From: Bacteroidaceae bacterium
Lineage (GTDB): Bacteria; Bacteroidota; Bacteroidia; Bacteroidales; Bacteroidaceae
DNA: 64,000 nucleotides
NCBI GenBank assembly: GCA_017427065.1
Contig: JAFRTL010000010.1
Location: 88,975-152,974 of the forward strand
Direction of reading: 5' to 3'
Both the position numbers and the translations under genes were made by a program. Under the pieces are notes generated by a model. The model was not told the origin of the DNA. It did not search any database and worked only from the letters and a program-made list of their open reading frames with translations. Below, piece by piece: positions 19,439-26,800 of this stretch (position 1 is its first letter; the number at the start of each line of letters is the position of its first letter).

Positions 19439-20572
19439 ATGATGGAGAAGATTTGGTTATTTAGTACGGCAAAGTTACGTAATGCAAAAAAAGCACTACG
19501 CAGCTATCATTTTCAATTTTCAATTCTCAATTTTCAATTAATAGCAGTAGCCCTGCTTCTTCTATCCGGATGCCAAAGCATCGAGCAGCTTACCATCGAC
19601 TACATGGAACCTGCCAAAGTCAGTTTCCCAGATGAGTTGAAGAAGGTGGGTATAGTGAACAATGTGCCTCAGGATCTGCCAAATCGCCTGTCCAGGTCAT
19701 TTACAGATACACCAGATGTCGAATCGAATGGTTTGTCACATAAAACCTCCTACTACAACGGGTTGACATCCTATGCCATGGAGTCTTTAGCACATGCCAT
19801 TGCCGATGAGGAATACTTCGAACAAGTAGTGATATGCGACTCCGTCCTTCGTGCCAACGACACACAACTTCAAGCAGGTGGACTCTCTATGGATGAAGTC
19901 AACTACCTGATCAACTACCTCGACGTCGATGTGCTGCTGTCTTTGGAATCCCTGCAGCTGCGTGAGGTGCGCGACTATCTCTATTCTCCCGACTTTGGCT
20001 TATACATTGGCACAGCCAACGTGGCAGTTCGTCCCATCCTCAATATCTACCTGCCTGGTCGCGAAACCCAAGTGGCCACTATCAATATGACCGACAGCAT
20101 CTATTGGGACGAAGTAGGCAACTCTCTTACTTATGTAAAGAACCACCTCATCAGTCAGGAGGAGATGTTAAAGCAAGCCTCCGACTATGCTGGTGCCCTC
20201 CCTGTGAAAAATCTGCTTCCACACTGGGAGAGTGCCAACCGCTTCTTTTTCACAAACGGCAACCTGAAGGTGCGCGATGGCGTGGTTTATGCTCGTGAAA
20301 ACGAGTGGGACAAGGCCGCCGAGCTTTGGGAACAAGCCTATGCAGGTACCAAGAATAAGAAGAAACAGTTCTATGCTGCCTACAACCTTGCCTTGGCTTA
20401 CGAGATGATGGACGATATGGAAAAAGCCTATCAATGGATAAATACCGCCCTTGAAAAGTCGCAAGGCAACTCCACCAACCAGTTCCTTGCACAACAATAC
20501 TACAAGGATTTGCAGAAACGGCATAGTAACATTGCTATTCTCGATGCACAATTGAACAGATTCAAAGAGTAA
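19439..20572 (+). CDS. DUF6340 family lipoprotein with repeat-derived signal peptide
   Basis: The 377-residue protein has a lipobox LLLLSGC (Cys about 45) and a Bacteroidetes DUF6340-like domain beginning SIEQLTIDYMEPAKVSFPDELKKVGIVNN. A C-terminal TPR-like helix pair is seen near 300-350 (AAYNLALAYEMMDDMEKAYQWINTAL). The signal region is unusually long, because residues 24-34 (HFQFSILNFQL) are encoded by tandem CAATTTT/CAATTCT repeats (19511-19540). No Met lies between the repeat and the lipobox, so translation must start upstream of the repeat. Function is unknown. It is separated from secA by another run of the same repeat in reverse orientation. Confidence 0.8.
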   Translation: MMEKIWLFSTAKLRNAKKALRSYHFQFSILNFQLIAVALLLLSGCQSIEQLTIDYMEPAKVSFPDELKKVGIVNNVPQDLPNRLSRSFTDTPDVESNGLSHKTSYYNGLTSYAMESLAHAIADEEYFEQVVICDSVLRANDTQLQAGGLSMDEVNYLINYLDVDVLLSLESLQLREVRDYLYSPDFGLYIGTANVAVRPILNIYLPGRETQVATINMTDSIYWDEVGNSLTYVKNHLISQEEMLKQASDYAGALPVKNLLPHWESANRFFFTNGNLKVRDGVVYARENEWDKAAELWEQAYAGTKNKKKQFYAAYNLALAYEMMDDMEKAYQWINTALEKSQGNSTNQFLAQQYYKDLQKRHSNIAILDAQLNRFKE

Positions 20573-20598
20573 TAAGTCATAAAGAAAGGAGAGAGAAT

Positions 20599-21045
20599 AT
20601 GAAACTCAGTGATGCTTCTAAGAAAATCATCCGTGATGCCCTTTTGAAAGCCTTGACACATTTCAAGGCAGAGAGCGACATGGACACAGTGACTGACATC
20701 TATCTTCAGCCCAACCAAATTACAGCCATGTTGGTCATCTATGATGATGACGACCGCGAGTTGGCGCATACCAAGATTAACGAATGGGTGTCTTATGAAA
20801 GTGATGATTTCGACGAAGAGGTGCAGAAGCTACTCACTGCCATTCTGGGAGAGCTCAAGGCACAAGGAGCTCTCGACAACTTGCACATCCTTAAGCCCTT
20901 CTCCTTTGTACAAGTAGATGAACATAAGGAAACGGTAGCAGAGCTGTTGCTGGTAGATGATGACACTCTGCTGGTGAACGACGAGCTACTTAAAGGCCTG
21001 GACGATGAGCTGAATGCTTTCCTTAAAGATTTGTTAGAACTGTAA
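20599..21045 (+). CDS. Conserved hypothetical acidic protein
   Basis: A 148-residue cytoplasmic protein without signal or membrane segments. Helices at the N-terminus (SDASKKIIRDALLKALTHF) are followed by a strand-rich centre (DIYLQPNQITAMLVIYDDDDRELAHTKINEW) and a very acidic C-terminus. I do not recognise a named domain. It follows the DUF6340 gene by 26 bp and is followed by a strong hairpin, so it probably ends that transcription unit. The codon use and length suggest a real gene. Confidence 0.7.
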   Translation: MKLSDASKKIIRDALLKALTHFKAESDMDTVTDIYLQPNQITAMLVIYDDDDRELAHTKINEWVSYESDDFDEEVQKLLTAILGELKAQGALDNLHILKPFSFVQVDEHKETVAELLLVDDDTLLVNDELLKGLDDELNAFLKDLLEL

Positions 21046-21070
21046 TTTACCAAAAGCCAAACCTCTTTTC

Positions 21071-21110
21071 AGTAATGCTGGGTATTTCTGCAGAAATGTC
21101 CAGCATTACT
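21071..21110 (+). terminator. Long perfect hairpin after the 20599-21045 gene
   Basis: AGTAATGCTGG (21071-21081) pairs with CCAGCATTACT (21100-21110), and ATTTCTGCAGAAAT inside extends the stem. Only a weak A/T run follows, so termination is inferred from position; it could act on either strand. Confidence 0.5.
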
Positions 21111-21159
21111 ATTTATAATAATGAAGCATTACAATGCTCATGTCTCTTATTTTCCCTTC

Positions 21160-21362
21160 ACACTTCACAAATGGCATTTTACATACTGAATATTTGATGC
21201 TTACGAGCGTGAAGTGTGCTCAACAACACTTCACAACACTTCACACAAACAACTTTAGAAGCAAGATAGTGTGAAGAGTGGTGAAGAGTGAAATGCAACA
21301 CTTCACAGCAATTTCCTTATAATTTGCAAAAACTTATTGCCTGTCTGTGAAGTGTGAGGTGT
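21160..21362. repeat. Cluster of CACTTCACA/TGTGAAGTG motifs
   Basis: The nonamer CACTTCACA or close variants occurs at least six times in both orientations, with irregular 1-60 bp spacing. I see no gene in 21111-21390, and this cluster is the only structure in it. Confidence 0.65.
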
Positions 21363-21396
21363 AAAATCGAGACATAGAAGAGATATTTTATTTTCC

Positions 21397-21464
21397 TAGT
21401 TAGGAAAAAAAATTTCTCTAACTAGGAAAATTTATGTCCACACCTATGGACATTTGTGCGTGTG
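21397..21464. repeat. Composite palindromic element, copy 2
   Basis: CTAGTTAGG and CTAACTAGG arms with a T-rich spacer, then ATGTCCACACCTATGGACAT (dyad ATGTCC/GGACAT) and GTGCGTGTGCGCAA. It matches copy 1 at 13027-13080 but has one extra palindrome block. Confidence 0.7.
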
Positions 21465-21499
21465 CGCAAGAAATATTGTTAGCATGTTGAAAATTTTAA

Positions 21500-21514
21500 G
21501 CCTCTTGTCGGATT
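21500..21514 (-). repeat. Duplicate of the tRNA-Thr 3' end (possible att scar)
   Basis: GCCTCTTGTCGGATT is an exact copy of the 15 bases at 21619-21633, the 3' end of tRNA-Thr. The flanking TTTNAG is also shared. The copy lies 119 bp beyond the tRNA, across its terminator. Confidence 0.7.
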
Positions 21515-21548
21515 GGCTAACGCCCATCCTTGAGCCTGCCGTGGGCAG

Positions 21549-21610
21549 GCTATCAAAACAAAATCTTCAGATGTCATCTGAGAACGGTTCTCAATTCCAT
21601 CTGAAGATTT
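21549..21610 (-). terminator. Terminator of the ffs-tRNA-Thr transcript
   Basis: AAATCTTCAGATG (21561-21573) pairs with CATCTGAAGATTT (21598-21610), and an inner dyad TGAGAAC/GTTCTCA (21579-21593) completes the stem. On the minus strand it is followed by a T-rich run TTTTGTTTTGATA. A further hairpin (AGCCTGCC/GGCAGGCT, 21533-21551) lies just beyond. Confidence 0.75.
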
Positions 21611-21617
21611 CGTTTTG

Positions 21618-21691
21618 AGCCTCTTGTCGGATTCGAACCAACGACCCCGAGATTACAAATCACGTGCTCTGGCCAACTGAGCTAAAGAGGC
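21618..21691 (-). tRNA. tRNA-Thr (anticodon TGT)
   Basis: Seven acceptor pairs (GCCTCTT with AAGAGGC), D arm GCTC/GAGC, a T arm with GGTTCGAATCC, and an anticodon loop TTTGTAA with anticodon TGT, reading ACN threonine codons. The anticodon stem has one central U-U mismatch. CCA is not encoded. The gene follows the SRP RNA by only 4 nt, so the two are probably processed from one transcript. Confidence 0.9.
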
Positions 21692-21695
21692 GGGT

Positions 21696-21791
21696 GGGTA
21701 AGCTTGCTATATCGCGCCGCTACAACCTGCTACCTTTGCTGCGATCAAGCCCTGGAGGATTCACAGGGAGCTGGCCGTATAGGACTTACCC
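21696..21791 (-). ncRNA. ffs: Signal recognition particle RNA (small bacterial type)
   Basis: About 96 nt. The ends pair (GGGTAAG with CTTACCC), CTATA pairs with TATAG inside, and the middle has the domain IV pattern CCAGG...CGCAGCAAAGGTAGCAGG, close to the conserved AGG...AGCA symmetric loop of SRP RNA that binds Ffh. The apical segment reads GCTTGATCGC rather than the standard GGAA tetraloop context. A -7 box lies 18 nt upstream and tRNA-Thr begins 4 nt downstream. The match was made by eye; a covariance model search would settle it. Confidence 0.75.
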
Positions 21792-21809
21792 ATTTTGCTT
21801 TTGCGGGTG

Positions 21810-21817
21810 CAAAGGTA
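21810..21817 (-). promoter_or_regulatory. -7 box TACCTTTG for ffs-tRNA-Thr
   Basis: TACCTTTG on the minus strand (21817-21810) lies 18 bp before the first base of the SRP RNA. Confidence 0.65.
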
Positions 21818-21882
21818 AGGAAAATTCTTGAAGATACAACTTTTGCCGACTTCTTTTTTATCATAATAGTAAAAATAATGCT

Positions 21883-21910
21883 CAATGTTCAATGTTCAAT
21901 GTTCAATAAT
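21883..21910 (+). repeat. Heptamer tandem repeat CAATGTT in a promoter
   Basis: Three perfect CAATGTT units (21883-21903) and a partial CAATAAT end 3 bp before the -7 box TATCTTTG at 21914-21921. The repeat occupies the place where a -33 element would be. Confidence 0.75.
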
Positions 21911-21913
21911 TAC

Positions 21914-21921
21914 TATCTTTG
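21914..21921 (+). promoter_or_regulatory. -7 box TATCTTTG, 5 nt before the DUF4199 start codon
   Basis: TATCTTTG matches TAnnTTTG and the ATG at 21927 begins 5 nt after it, predicting a leaderless mRNA. Confidence 0.65.
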
Positions 21922-21926
21922 TCGCC

Positions 21927-22475
21927 ATGAATGAAACAAGAGGATATTTAAATCAATTCGCCATGTTGCTGGGCACCTACATGGGGGTATTCTGGATAGC
22001 TAAGTTTTGCCTCGTTCCTATGGGACTGACCCACACTTTCCTGATGCTGCTGTTCTTCGGACTGACCCTCTGTGTGCCGTTCATGGCATATTATTACACC
22101 AAGTTGTATCGCGACCGCGTGTTGGGCGGAGGCATTGGTTTGGGACATGCGTGGCTTTTCACCACCAGCATGTTTATCTATGCTTCTCTGCTCACGGCTG
22201 TGGCGCATTATGTTTACTTGGAATACATGGACAATGGATACATTCTGAATACTTACAACGGGATGCTCAACGAACTGAAGGCTGAGCAGATTCCGGGTAC
22301 AGAGACTTATATCAATCAGATGCGCGAGGGCTTGAACCAACTGGCAGGTATGAGCTCGATAGAGCTGGTGGTGCAACAACTGTCGAACAATATTTTCTTC
22401 GGCATGGTGTGGGCCATCATCACAGCACTGATGGTACGGAAGAATGTGCCTAATCAAGAGGAGGTAAAGCAATGA
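21927..22475 (+). CDS. DUF4199 family membrane protein
   Basis: About 182 residues from the ATG at 21927. Upstream in-frame starts run through the CAATGTT repeat and the promoter box. Four hydrophobic helices lie at about 10-30, 36-55, 70-95 and 145-165, the usual layout of the Bacteroidetes DUF4199 family (AMLLGTYMGVFWIAKFCLVPMGL). Function is unknown. The gene precedes a family 2 glycosyltransferase in many relatives, and its stop overlaps that start by ATGA, pointing to a joint membrane role. Confidence 0.85.
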   Translation: MNETRGYLNQFAMLLGTYMGVFWIAKFCLVPMGLTHTFLMLLFFGLTLCVPFMAYYYTKLYRDRVLGGGIGLGHAWLFTTSMFIYASLLTAVAHYVYLEYMDNGYILNTYNGMLNELKAEQIPGTETYINQMREGLNQLAGMSSIELVVQQLSNNIFFGMVWAIITALMVRKNVPNQEEVKQ

Positions 22476-23425
22476 TGGACATCTCGGTAATCGTTCCGCT
22501 CTATAACGAGGCAGAGTCACTGCCTGAACTGTATGACTGGATTGCTCGTGTGATGCAGCAGAATGGCTATAGCTATGAAGTGATCTTCGTGAACGATGGC
22601 AGCACGGATAATTCTTGGGAGGTAATCGAGGGTTTGAATGCGCTGCACCCTGAAGTGCGTGGCATCAAGTTCCGTCGTAACTACGGCAAGTCGCCAGCCC
22701 TCTTCTGTGGTTTCAAAGAAGCCCAAGGCGAGGTGGTAATCACGATGGATGCCGACCTTCAAGATAGTCCGGACGAGATTCCTGAACTGCGACGGATGAT
22801 TGTGGAAGATGGGTATGATTTAGTCAGTGGATGGAAGAAGAAACGCTACGACCCGCTGTCTAAGACCTTGCCAACGAAACTTTTCAACGCTACGGCACGC
22901 AAAGTCAGTGGCATACGCAATCTTCACGACTTCAACTGCGGACTAAAGGCATATCGCAAGGATGTGGTGAAAACCATTGAGGTGTATGGGGAGATGCATC
23001 GCTACATCCCTTATCTGGCCAAGAACGCAGGATTCAATAAGATAGGCGAAAAGGTGGTGCAGCATCAGGCGCGCAAATATGGCAAAACCAAGTTCGGCTT
23101 GAATCGCTTCATCAACGGTTACCTGGATTTGCTCTCATTATGGTTCCTCAACACGTTTGGCGTGGAACCAATGCATTTCTTTGGAGCCTTAGGGTCACTG
23201 ACTTTCCTCTTGGGCTTCATCGCGGTGGTGATTGTGGGTGCCAACAAGCTTTACTACTTGTTTAACCACATTCCTCATTCGTTAGTAACCGACTCACCTT
23301 ACTTCTATCTGGCTCTCACAGCTATGATCATCGGTGTGCAACTCTTTGTGGCAGGATTCTTGGGTGAACTTATCTCACGCAACTCCTCTGAACGCAATAA
23401 GTATCAAATAGAGAAAGAGATATGA
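22472..23425 (+). CDS. Family 2 glycosyltransferase, DPM1/GtrB-like with C-terminal membrane helices
   Basis: The 317-residue enzyme has a GT-A domain (1-220) with ISVIVPLYNEAESLPELYDWI, the DxD-type motif MDADLQDSPDEI, and a conserved KAYRKDVVKTIEVYGEMHRYIP region. Two transmembrane helices follow (about 232-258 and 270-300). This matches polyprenyl-phosphate sugar transferases that load mannose or glucose onto a lipid carrier. The sugar used cannot be read from sequence. It is coupled at both ends (4-nt overlaps). Confidence 0.92.
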   Translation: MMDISVIVPLYNEAESLPELYDWIARVMQQNGYSYEVIFVNDGSTDNSWEVIEGLNALHPEVRGIKFRRNYGKSPALFCGFKEAQGEVVITMDADLQDSPDEIPELRRMIVEDGYDLVSGWKKKRYDPLSKTLPTKLFNATARKVSGIRNLHDFNCGLKAYRKDVVKTIEVYGEMHRYIPYLAKNAGFNKIGEKVVQHQARKYGKTKFGLNRFINGYLDLLSLWFLNTFGVEPMHFFGALGSLTFLLGFIAVVIVGANKLYYLFNHIPHSLVTDSPYFYLALTAMIIGVQLFVAGFLGELISRNSSERNKYQIEKEI

Positions 23426-23928
23426 GACAGTTGTTGAGATGGATAGGGTTAGGATTGGTTTGCTGCATGGCGATGTCTGTAGGGATGGCTTGCACAGAGG
23501 AAGCAGACTGCACAGATGCCAACCGTCCTATGATGAATGCGGGCTTCTTCACTTACGTCAAGGACACCCTACCCGATGGCTATGTGCGTGATTCCTTGGT
23601 AGGTATTGCCTTCGATACGCTCACCGTGACAGCCTTTGGCACAGACTCCGTGATCATCAATAAGGACATTCACGTGTCAGCGGTCTCACTGCCCCTGCGC
23701 TATGCAGAGGAAACCACCATCTTTGTGCTCCACTACTCAGAGGACTATAAAGATACCGTCACGTTGTCACATCATAATACGCCCTATTTCATGAACATGG
23801 ATTGCGGGTATCAAATGAAACAAGAGCTCATAGGTTGCACACATACGAGGCATCTGTTGGACTCTATCGTTATAAAAGACGCTAAATTAGGTGTTTATGG
23901 AACAAAGAATCTTGCCCTATATTATTAG
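23422..23928 (+). CDS. DUF6452 family lipoprotein
   Basis: The 168-residue secreted protein has a signal peptide with a lipobox-like SVGMAC (Cys about 24), followed by Cys-rich EEADCTDANRP and a beta-sandwich-like domain. This matches the Bacteroidetes DUF6452 family, which normally precedes a DUF6048 gene as it does here. Its start overlaps the glycosyltransferase stop by 4 nt and its 3' end overlaps the next gene by 38 nt. Function unknown; a two-gene envelope module with the DUF6048 barrel is likely. Confidence 0.82.
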   Translation: MRQLLRWIGLGLVCCMAMSVGMACTEEADCTDANRPMMNAGFFTYVKDTLPDGYVRDSLVGIAFDTLTVTAFGTDSVIINKDIHVSAVSLPLRYAEETTIFVLHYSEDYKDTVTLSHHNTPYFMNMDCGYQMKQELIGCTHTRHLLDSIVIKDAKLGVYGTKNLALYY

Positions 23929-24694
23929 CCTGCTGCTGGTTCTTTGCTCCGCCTTGCCATTACGAGGACAAGGCACGCTGAATGATCCACGAGGGGGAGA
24001 ACGTATCTGGTCGGAAAAAGCCCAAGAGGCGCAGCGCAAGCAGAAGAAAGAACGTGAGCGCACACCTGCCGAGATAGAATATCCGCTTTTTAGCGGTATC
24101 TCTGTGGGCGTGGACTTAATTCAGCCACTTAAGAAAGTGCTAGGAAGCGACTATTATGGCTTCGAGGCGCAAGGAACGATTAACCTAAAAGGACGCTTCT
24201 TCCCTACCCTCGAACTGGGGTATGGCAAGAGTGACATGGTAGATACCAACAAGGATATTATCTACAAAGCCAGTGCCCCATATACCCGTCTGGGTATTGA
24301 TTATAACTTCCTCTATAAGAAAGCACATGGTAACCAGGTACTGGTGGGTCTGCGTTATGGATTCACGAGCATGACTTATGACATCATTGACCCTTATGAG
24401 GGAGGATTCTCTTGGCGTGCCAATATTGAGGACAAGATTTGGGAAGAGCAACTGCCTTTCAGCCACACGGGTATGAAATCTACTATGCACTGGTTAGAGT
24501 TTACTGCTGGTATCCGTGCCAAGGTGTGGAGATCCATCCACATGGGATGGTCACTGCGCTTCCGCTATAAACTCTCTGCCTCCACTGGCGAGTTTGGTAA
24601 TCCCTACTATGTTCCTGGCTATGGGAAATATGGAAACAACACCATAGGAGTCACCTACCATCTGATTTATTTATTGCCTTTCAAGAAGAAATGA
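23891..24694 (+). CDS. DUF6048 family outer-membrane-like protein
   Basis: The 267-residue protein has a signal peptide (about 1-28, ILPYIISLLLVLCSALPLRGQ), a charged linker and a beta-rich domain with alternating strands (GRFFPTLELGYGKSDM, YTRLGIDYNFLYKK, LVGLRYGFTSMTYD), as in DUF6048 proteins that resemble small outer-membrane barrels. The start used (23891) overlaps the DUF6452 gene by 38 nt; the ATG at 23897 is equally possible. The stop overlaps mntP by ATGA. Confidence 0.8.
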   Translation: MFMEQRILPYIISLLLVLCSALPLRGQGTLNDPRGGERIWSEKAQEAQRKQKKERERTPAEIEYPLFSGISVGVDLIQPLKKVLGSDYYGFEAQGTINLKGRFFPTLELGYGKSDMVDTNKDIIYKASAPYTRLGIDYNFLYKKAHGNQVLVGLRYGFTSMTYDIIDPYEGGFSWRANIEDKIWEEQLPFSHTGMKSTMHWLEFTAGIRAKVWRSIHMGWSLRFRYKLSASTGEFGNPYYVPGYGKYGNNTIGVTYHLIYLLPFKKK

Positions 24695-25272
24695 GCGAAT
24701 TAGACCTCTGGTTACTGGCAGTTGGATTGGCTATGGATTGCTTCACCGTTTCCATTGCCAGCGGCATCATCTTGAAGCGCATGGAGTGGAAGCCCATCCT
24801 GATACTGGCTTTCTTCTTCGGATTGTTCCAGGCCCTTATGCCCCTCATCAGCTGGAGTCTGTTCGTCCACGTGAGCGACTTAATTCAGCAGCTCGACCAT
24901 TGGATTGCTTTTGCCATGCTTCTGTTCATTGGCGTAAGCATGATCCGAGAGGCTTTCAGCAAGGAAGAAGAACGGCATTTCGACCCACACAGGCTAGTTG
25001 TGGCTCTCACGCTGGCAGTGGCGACCAGCATCGATGCGTTGGCTGTAGGCATCTCCTTTGCCTTTACGGGCTATCATAGTCTGGCAACACTCACCTACCC
25101 GCTCTTCATCATCGGACTGGTTTCTTTTATCCTGTCGTTGGTGGGTGCATGGCTGGGTGTCTCGTTTGGGCACAGCATCACACGGAAGTTACGCCCTGAA
25201 CTCTTGGGGGGCATCATCCTCATCGCCATTGGTAGCAAGATATTGATTCAACACTTATATTACGGACTCTAA
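24691..25272 (+). CDS. mntP: Manganese efflux pump MntP
   Basis: The 193-residue protein has six transmembrane helices arranged as two repeats. Each repeat carries the conserved acidic motif: GLAMDCFTVSIASG near 12-25 and ATSIDALAVGISF near 110-122. MntP exports Mn2+ to limit toxicity. The start is fixed by its ATGA overlap with the DUF6048 gene. I found no yybP-ykoY-type riboswitch, since the gene is internal to an operon. Confidence 0.93.
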   Translation: MSELDLWLLAVGLAMDCFTVSIASGIILKRMEWKPILILAFFFGLFQALMPLISWSLFVHVSDLIQQLDHWIAFAMLLFIGVSMIREAFSKEEERHFDPHRLVVALTLAVATSIDALAVGISFAFTGYHSLATLTYPLFIIGLVSFILSLVGAWLGVSFGHSITRKLRPELLGGIILIAIGSKILIQHLYYGL

Positions 25273-25278
25273 AGACTC

Positions 25279-26289
25279 ATGAAAAAAGCGAATTATATCT
25301 GGATTGCGCTACTGGTAGTTGGTACGGTGCTGATATTGCTTAGGCACAACAGGCCCACGCCTTTTCAGAAGGAAAGCGGACTGATTTTCGGCACTATCTA
25401 TAATGTGACTTACCAGTATGATGGCAGTCTGAAGACGGAGATTGACGAGGCACTGCATCAGTTCGATGGTTCTCTGTCGATGTTCAACGACACCTCTACC
25501 ATCTCGCGTATCAATCAGAACCTTGACATTGTGCCCGACTCTTTCTTCCTACGCTGCTTCCAGCGTGCGATGGAAATCTCTGAGGAAACTGGTGGTGCGT
25601 TCGACATTACGGTGGCACCGTTGGTCAATGCCTGGGGCTTCGGCTTCAAGCAGGGCATCTATCCCGATTCCCTTCAAGTAGATAGCCTGCTACAACTCAT
25701 TGGATATCAGAAGGTCAGCATAAGTGCAGAAGGAAAGATTGTGAAACAAGACCCACGCATCACATTGGATTGCAGCGCCATCGCCAAGGGCTATGCAGTG
25801 GATGTGGTGGCACAGTTGCTCGACAGAAAAGGGATTCAGAACTATATGGTTGACATTGGCGGTGAGGTGGATGTGCATGGGAAGAATCCCAACGGAGAGC
25901 TTTGGCGCATAGGCATCAACAAGCCTACAGACGACTCGCTCTCTGTGAATCAGGACTTACAAACGGTGCTCAGCATCTCGGAAGTTGGCATCGCCACTTC
26001 AGGCAATTATCGCAACTATTATTATCGCGACGGGAAGAAATATGCGCATACCATAGAACCACGCACAGGCTATCCCGTACAGCACAGCATCCTCTCTGCC
26101 ACTGTCGTTGCACGCGACTGTATGAGTGCCGATGCTTATGCTACCTCTTTCATGGTCATAGGACTCGATGAGGCAGAGAAGTTCATCCAGTTGCACCCCG
26201 ATATTGAGGCTTACCTCATCTATGCCGATGAGAAGGGAGAATACCAAACCTATGTTTCTGAAGGAATGAAAGAGTTTATTGAACATTAA
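25279..26289 (+). CDS. apbE: FAD:protein FMN transferase (ApbE)
   Basis: ApbE covalently attaches FMN to Thr/Ser of flavoproteins such as NqrB, NqrC and RnfG in the periplasm. The 336-residue protein has an N-terminal anchor helix (about 5-21), the GTIYNVTYQ start, SLSMFNDTSTISRIN, DITVAPLVNAWGFG, DCSAIAKGYAVDVVAQLL and the metal/flavin site HTIEPRTGYPVQHSI with the late MSADAYATSFMVIG. All match ApbE. It lies 6 bp after mntP. Confidence 0.95.
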   Translation: MKKANYIWIALLVVGTVLILLRHNRPTPFQKESGLIFGTIYNVTYQYDGSLKTEIDEALHQFDGSLSMFNDTSTISRINQNLDIVPDSFFLRCFQRAMEISEETGGAFDITVAPLVNAWGFGFKQGIYPDSLQVDSLLQLIGYQKVSISAEGKIVKQDPRITLDCSAIAKGYAVDVVAQLLDRKGIQNYMVDIGGEVDVHGKNPNGELWRIGINKPTDDSLSVNQDLQTVLSISEVGIATSGNYRNYYYRDGKKYAHTIEPRTGYPVQHSILSATVVARDCMSADAYATSFMVIGLDEAEKFIQLHPDIEAYLIYADEKGEYQTYVSEGMKEFIEH

Positions 26290-26320
26290 GTATTGAACAT
26301 TATACATTTAGATTAAGAAA

Positions 26321-26689
26321 ATGAAATCTATCTATACGATCCTGTTGCTTATTATATCCAACATCTTCATGACCTTTGCCTGGTACGGACACTTGAAGTT
26401 GCAGGAGATGAAGATTACCACGAGTTGGCCCCTTATCGGCATCATTCTGTTGTCATGGGGCATCGCATTCTTTGAGTACTGTTTCCAAGTGCCAGCGAAT
26501 CGTCTAGGGTTCCAAGAGAATGGAGGCCCCTTCTCTCTAGTGCAGCTCAAAGTCATTCAAGAATGTATCACGCTGGTGGTTTTCGGTATCTTCACCACCG
26601 TTTTGTTCCGCGGCGAATCCCTCCATTGGAACCATTTCGCTGCTTTCATCTGCCTTGTTTTGGCCGTGTACTTCGTGTTTATGAAGTGA
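26321..26689 (+). CDS. DMT family membrane protein (DUF486)
   Basis: A 122-residue protein with four predicted helices and the DUF486 signature (FMTFAWYGHLK, LLSWGIAFFEYCFQVPANRLG, FSLVQLKVIQECITLVVF). The family resembles half-size drug/metabolite transporters that probably dimerise; the substrate is unknown. A remnant TTGAACATT repeat lies in the short gap after apbE. Confidence 0.9.
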   Translation: MKSIYTILLLIISNIFMTFAWYGHLKLQEMKITTSWPLIGIILLSWGIAFFEYCFQVPANRLGFQENGGPFSLVQLKVIQECITLVVFGIFTTVLFRGESLHWNHFAAFICLVLAVYFVFMK

Positions 26690-26765
26690 TGACACTTTTC
26701 AAAAAGAAAAGATAAGATTATTTAAATTTTTCGCCCTTTATTGGGATAATTAGAAAATATTGTCG

Positions 26766-26773
26766 TAACTTTG
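26766..26773 (+). promoter_or_regulatory. -7 box TAACTTTG before the TPR/PD40 gene
   Basis: TAACTTTG matches TAnnTTTG, with TTG about 22 bp upstream. The chosen ATG (26801) is 27 nt downstream. Confidence 0.55.
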
Positions 26774-26800
26774 ACTTTCAAGATGAAAGGGATAAGAGTT

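Noticed and set aside
21160-21362. Possible CRISPR array
   Set aside because: Repeat units are 9 bp, in both orientations and at irregular spacing; no Cas genes.
21704-21934. 76-codon plus-strand ORF
   Set aside because: It lies on the SRP RNA gene and its promoter on the opposite strand.
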